Origin: Sphingomonas sp. HMP6
GTDB taxonomy: Bacteria > Pseudomonadota > Alphaproteobacteria > Sphingomonadales > Sphingomonadaceae
Direction: 5' to 3'
Length of the DNA stretch: 64,000 bases
Assembly (NCBI RefSeq): GCF_013374095.1
Contig: NZ_AP022672.1
Coordinates: 186,001-250,000 of the forward strand
This document shows, piece after piece, positions 60,394-64,000 of the stretch. A model generated the notes under the pieces. It did no database searches, had not been told where the DNA came from, and saw nothing but the letters and a program-made list of their open reading frames with translations. Made by a program: the position numbers and the translations under genes. The stretch's first letter is position 1. The number at the start of each line of letters is the position of its first letter.

Positions 60394-60447
60394 GCTTGAG
60401 CCGCGGGTGACCGCGGCTCGCTCCTGCAGCAAGGTTAGGACAAGATA

Positions 60448-60837
60448 ATGGCACGTGAACCGCAACGCATTAAGCGGCGTGAGCGCAAGAACATCACCTC
60501 TGGTGTCGCGCATGTGAACGCAAGCTTCAACAATACCATGATCACGATCACCGATGCCCAGGGCAACGCGATTTCGTGGTCCTCGGCTGGCGCAATGGGC
60601 TTCAAGGGCTCGCGCAAGTCGACCCCGTACGCGGCACAGGTCGCAGCGGAAGACGCGGGCAAGAAGGCCGCCGAGCATGGCGTTCGTACGCTCGAAGTCG
60701 AAGTGAAGGGCCCGGGTTCGGGTCGTGAATCGGCGCTGCGTGCACTGCAGGCAGTCGGGTTCCAGATCACGTCGATCCGTGACGTGACCTCGATCCCGCA
60801 CAATGGCGTGCGTCCGTCGAAGCGTCGTCGCGTCTGA
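60448..60837 (+). CDS. rpsK: 30S ribosomal protein S11
   Basis: 129 aa. [41 protein letters not shown] and [20 protein letters not shown]. Confidence 0.98.
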   Translation: MAREPQRIKRRERKNITSGVAHVNASFNNTMITITDAQGNAISWSSAGAMGFKGSRKSTPYAAQVAAEDAGKKAAEHGVRTLEVEVKGPGSGRESALRALQAVGFQITSIRDVTSIPHNGVRPSKRRRV

Positions 60838-60935
60838 TTTCGTCTCGGCCGTGCGCGGTTGATCGCGCTGCACGGTTTTCGAGTCCAAACATGGCCGGGA
60901 TTGCCCGATCTCGGCCCAAAACCAAGGGATAGCCC

Positions 60936-62003
60936 ATGTCCGTCAATGCAAAGAACTGGCAGGAACTGAAGAAGCCGTCCGGCCTCGAAAAGAAGCCCGG
61001 CGGAGACGGCAAGCGCAAAGCAACCTTCGTTGCCGAGCCGCTGGAGCGTGGTTTTGGCCTGACGCTCGGCAACGCGCTGCGTCGCGTGTTGCTGTCGTCG
61101 CTGCAGGGTGCTGCGGTTACCTCGATCAAGATCGAGAACGTGCTGCATGAATTCTCGTCGCTGGCGGGTGTTCGTGAAGACGTGACCGACATCGTGTTGA
61201 ACGTGAAGCAGATCGCGCTGCGCATGCAGGGTGAAGGGCCGAAGCGTCTCCAGCTCTCGGCAACGGGTCCGGGGCCAGTCAAGGCCGGCGACATCGCGGT
61301 TTCGGGCGACATCGAAGTGATGAACCCCGCGCTCGTGCTGTGCCACCTCGACGAGGGCGCGACGCTCAACATGGAATTCACCGCAGACGTCGGTAAGGGC
61401 TATGTCGCCGCCGTCGCCAACCGTCCGGCCGATGCGCCGATCGGCCTGATCCCGGTCGACGCGCTGTATTCGCCGGTCAAGCAGGTCAGCTACAAGGTCG
61501 AGAACACCCGCGTCGGGCAGGAGCTCGATTACGACAAGCTTACGCTGACGATCGAAACCGACGGTACGATTACCCCGGAAGAGGCAGTCGGCTATGCCGG
61601 TCGCATCCTGCAGGACCAGCTCGCTCTGTTCGTCGGCTTCGACGATTCGAGCGTGCAGCGTTCGGCACCGATCGGCCATGCCGCACCGGCCTCGACCGGC
61701 GGCGAAGTGTCGGGCGATACGCAGCAGATCAACCGGTACCTGCTGAAGAAGGTCGACGAGCTCGAACTGTCGGTCCGCAGCGCCAATTGCCTCAAGAACG
61801 ACAACATCATCTATATCGGCGATCTGGTCCAGAAGACCGAAGCCGAGATGCTGCGCACGCCGAACTTCGGCCGCAAGTCGCTGAACGAGATCAAGGAAGT
61901 GCTGTCGAGCATGGGCCTCCGACTGGGTATGGAAATCCCCGGCTGGCCGCCTGAAAACATTGAAGAAATGGCCAAGAAGCTCGAACAAGAGATCATGGGG
62001 TAA
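60936..62003 (+). CDS. rpoA: RNA polymerase subunit alpha
   Basis: 355 aa. The N-terminal dimerisation domain has [20 protein letters not shown], and the C-terminal domain (from about residue 265) has [21 protein letters not shown] and [18 protein letters not shown]. Slightly longer than E. coli because of the alphaproteobacterial C-terminal extension. Confidence 0.98.
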   Translation: MSVNAKNWQELKKPSGLEKKPGGDGKRKATFVAEPLERGFGLTLGNALRRVLLSSLQGAAVTSIKIENVLHEFSSLAGVREDVTDIVLNVKQIALRMQGEGPKRLQLSATGPGPVKAGDIAVSGDIEVMNPALVLCHLDEGATLNMEFTADVGKGYVAAVANRPADAPIGLIPVDALYSPVKQVSYKVENTRVGQELDYDKLTLTIETDGTITPEEAVGYAGRILQDQLALFVGFDDSSVQRSAPIGHAAPASTGGEVSGDTQQINRYLLKKVDELELSVRSANCLKNDNIIYIGDLVQKTEAEMLRTPNFGRKSLNEIKEVLSSMGLRLGMEIPGWPPENIEEMAKKLEQEIMG

Positions 62004-62123
62004 AACCCGTTACGGGTGGCACTTTCGTCACTTTCGAAGATGCAGGGTTTGGGCGGTGGCCCGTTTCGCACCGCCCGGTACGGGGTACCTCACACGGCCC
62101 CATAACGAACGAAGGAAGATATC

Positions 62124-62546
62124 ATGCGTCATCGCGTAGGCGGTCGTAAACTGCAGCGTACCTCGGCACATCGCATTGCGTTGTTCCGTAACATGTCCGC
62201 CGCCCTCATCAAGCACGAGCAGATCACCACCACCGTCGCCAAGGCGAAGGAACTGCGCCCGTACGTTGAAAAGCTGATCACGCTGGCGAAGAAGGGTGGC
62301 CTGTCCAACCGTCGCCTGGCACACACGCGCTTGCTCGACGATGCGCAACTGGTGAAGCTGTTCGACGTGCTGGCCACGCGCTATGCCGATCGCAACGGCG
62401 GCTACACGCGCGTCGTCAAGGCAGGTATCCGCATGTCGGACGCGTCGCCGATGGCGATCATCGAATTCGTCGATCGCGACGTCAGCGCCAAGGGCCAGGA
62501 TTCGGGTCCGGTGATGACCGACGGCGAGTATGACGAAGCGGCGTAA
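62124..62546 (+). CDS. rplQ: 50S ribosomal protein L17
   Basis: 140 aa. [56 protein letters not shown] (in pieces). Last gene of the superoperon, followed by a bidirectional terminator. Confidence 0.97.
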   Translation: MRHRVGGRKLQRTSAHRIALFRNMSAALIKHEQITTTVAKAKELRPYVEKLITLAKKGGLSNRRLAHTRLLDDAQLVKLFDVLATRYADRNGGYTRVVKAGIRMSDASPMAIIEFVDRDVSAKGQDSGPVMTDGEYDEAA

Positions 62547-62568
62547 GCCGACCGAGTCTCGGAGTTAA

Positions 62569-62603
62569 AAAGGAGCCTTACCCGTCCAGGGTGCGGCTCC
62601 TTT
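62569..62603. terminator. bidirectional terminator between rplQ and the methyltransferase
   Basis: Stem AAAGGAGCC / GGCTCCTTT with a 17-nt loop. On the plus strand it is followed by CTCGTTTC; on the minus strand by TTTTTAACTCC from the flanking A-tract, a real T-run. It serves both convergent units. Confidence 0.75.
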
Positions 62604-62609
62604 CTCGTT

Positions 62610-63695
62610 TCAGGCTTCGTCGCCGCGCCAGATCAGCAGACGCTGCCCGTCATGCAGGCCCGCGATCCGAACCGCAGTCCCCGCCGGTAGGTCGAGCGGC
62701 TCATCGAACGGATAATATTGCGCGCCCCAATGGGATTTCGCCGCGGGACCGGGGCGGTTCTCATACGCGGTCTCCGCGTCGAGCTGCAGCCGGATCCATT
62801 GCACGACACCGCCGATCGGCCCGCCAGTCGTGGTCAGCGTCGACGTCGCGCGATGCGGCTCGCGCGGTGGCGCGGCAGTGAAGTCGAACGTCAGCAGCGC
62901 AACCGCATCGCTGTGCAAGGTCAGCGTCGTATCGGCCACGGCGACGGTGCGCGGCACCTGTGCCAGCGCGTTGAAGCCGCTGAGATCGAAGCCATCGACA
63001 ACCGCGACATCGCGTTCCTCGATCGCCGACCAACTGCCCAGCGCAACCATCACGTCGCCACCGGCCGGGATCATCTGGCCACCGGGCGCGAGTAATCGCG
63101 ATGATGCATCGGCCAGCGTCTTGAGAACGCCTTCCGCCAGCAGATTGTTCGACACGATTTCGGAGACGATTACGTCCGCGCGCCCCTCCAGATCGGCTTC
63201 CACGTCAAGTTCGGTCGAATTGCCAGTCACCACCCGAATTTGCTCGGCATAGCCATTGGTGGCTACGATTCGCGTCGCGATATCGGCGATGGCGGGGTTC
63301 TCCTCACACGCCACGACTCGCCCGGCACCAGCGCGTGCCGCCATCAGCGACAGCAGCCCGCTGCCCGCGCCGATATCGAGCACGTGCGTGCCCGGCGTCA
63401 CGGCACGGCGAAGTGCGGCGTCGAACGCGGTATTGCGGGGTTCGTCGCGCAGCATGGAGAAATGCCAGCGCGGTACGCTGTTGCCGATCAATTGCTGTGT
63501 GCGGGCGGCGACTTCGACATCGTCGGGGGCATGCTCGCGCGCCTGCAGCGCCAGCGGATAGACCCGCGCGCCCAGGCCGATCTTTGAGGCAAGGCCGGCG
63601 AGTGCAGCGAGTTTGCGGCCGTCGCGTCCTGCCGCGACCACCATCGGTTCGAAGCCAGCGCGCGCGACGGCCTTCAGATCATCCCCATTGTTCAT
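62610..63695 (-). CDS. PRMT-like class I protein methyltransferase
   Basis: 361 aa, start ATG 63695 with GGGGGTGA upstream. It carries the SAM motif [29 protein letters not shown] (motif I at 105-113). A double-E loop has E179 (VSEIVSNN) and E188 (LLAEGV) exactly nine residues apart, as in arginine methyltransferases. A C-terminal SHW triad (321-323, followed by [10 protein letters not shown]) resembles the THW loop. A C-terminal beta-barrel-like region follows the Rossmann core. Related proteins are often labelled PRMT7-like or L11-methyltransferase-like; the substrate is unproven. Divergent from guaA. Confidence 0.82.
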   Translation of the reverse strand: MNNGDDLKAVARAGFEPMVVAAGRDGRKLAALAGLASKIGLGARVYPLALQAREHAPDDVEVAARTQQLIGNSVPRWHFSMLRDEPRNTAFDAALRRAVTPGTHVLDIGAGSGLLSLMAARAGAGRVVACEENPAIADIATRIVATNGYAEQIRVVTGNSTELDVEADLEGRADVIVSEIVSNNLLAEGVLKTLADASSRLLAPGGQMIPAGGDVMVALGSWSAIEERDVAVVDGFDLSGFNALAQVPRTVAVADTTLTLHSDAVALLTFDFTAAPPREPHRATSTLTTTGGPIGGVVQWIRLQLDAETAYENRPGPAAKSHWGAQYYPFDEPLDLPAGTAVRIAGLHDGQRLLIWRGDEA

Positions 63696-63744
63696 TTCAC
63701 CCCCAAACCTCTTTCCCCCGCCCGCGCATCTGTTATCTGGCGGC

Positions 63745-64000
63745 ATGACCCAACCGACAGACTCGTTCCTCGCCGATTCTATCCTGATCGTCGATTTCGG
63801 CAGCCAGGTAACCCAATTGATCGCGCGGCGCGTCCGTGAGAGCGGCGTGTATAGCGAGATCGCGCCTTTCACCACCGCCGAGGCGGCCTTCGCCCGCATG
63901 GCACCCAAGGGGGTGATCCTGTCGGGCAGCCCGGCCTCGGTGCTCGATGAGGGGAGCCCCCGCATTCCGCAGGCAATCCTCGACAGCGGCGTGCCGATTC
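63745..64000 (+). CDS. guaA: GMP synthase (glutamine-hydrolysing), N-terminus
   Basis: First 85 residues only; the gene runs off the right edge. [20 protein letters not shown], then [19 protein letters not shown] and [20 protein letters not shown], the start of the class I glutamine amidotransferase domain of GuaA. Makes GMP from XMP. Divergent from the methyltransferase gene with 49 nt between starts. Confidence 0.95.
   Translation, partial: MTQPTDSFLADSILIVDFGSQVTQLIARRVRESGVYSEIAPFTTAEAAFARMAPKGVILSGSPASVLDEGSPRIPQAILDSGVPI

Overview
This is a high-GC chromosomal window from an alphaproteobacterium, almost certainly a sphingomonad (Sphingomonas or a close relative). The evidence is the CTC-type L25, the glyQ/glyS pair, the Caulobacter-type tad/cpa pilus cluster, the ispH-thrB-rnhA order, long-form S14, an S5 with an RGG-rich N-tail, and dispersed palindromes typical of the group. 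Coding density is very high. I saw no tRNA, rRNA, CRISPR array or prophage.

Layout. (1) 0-4 kb, mostly minus strand: the start of pth, rplY, two tandem TraB/GumN paralogs, and a three-gene unit (a 38-aa membrane peptide, an XRE regulator and a four-helix membrane protein) with twin CTGAC-N5-GTCAG operators upstream. (2) 4-11.6 kb, plus strand: glyQ, glyS, ppdK and a coupled DUF1214/DUF1254 pair. Three copies of a ~105-130 bp palindromic repeat sit here, and two of them are translated in frame inside glyS. (3) 11.6-18.8 kb, minus strand: a tad pilus cluster in the order cpaA-B-C-D-E-tadB-tadC, without the CpaF/TadA ATPase or a Flp pilin. (4) 18.8-24.3 kb: housekeeping and small metabolic genes (hydrolase, FAD oxidoreductase, DUF1508, rnhA, thrB, ispH, a lipoprotein). 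(5) 24.3-29.6 kb: a tandem glycine riboswitch and gcvT-gcvH-(exported Cys-rich protein)-gcvPA-gcvPB. (6) 29.6-40.5 kb: DUF938, EamA transporter and proS. An accessory stretch follows (Excalibur protein, sulfotransferase, orphan ORFs, an IS1595-type transposase), then trhO, an alcohol dehydrogenase and glpD. (7) 40.5-62.6 kb: the str-S10-spc-alpha superoperon (rpsL to rplQ) with secY and adk, interrupted by a two-component system between adk and rpsM. (8) 62.6-64 kb: a PRMT-like methyltransferase on the minus strand and the start of guaA.

How it fits together. The 40.7-62.5 kb block makes most ribosomal proteins, EF-G, EF-Tu, SecY, adenylate kinase and RNA polymerase alpha. Hairpins and candidate promoters mark internal transcription units at tuf/rpsJ, rpsJ/rplC, rplO/secY and HK/rpsM. 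The gcv operon is a glycine-sensing degradation module. The most unusual observations are the protein-coding palindromic repeats in glyS, the possible pairing of an RGG-tailed S5 with a nearby arginine-methyltransferase-like enzyme, and the twin operator in front of the XRE unit.
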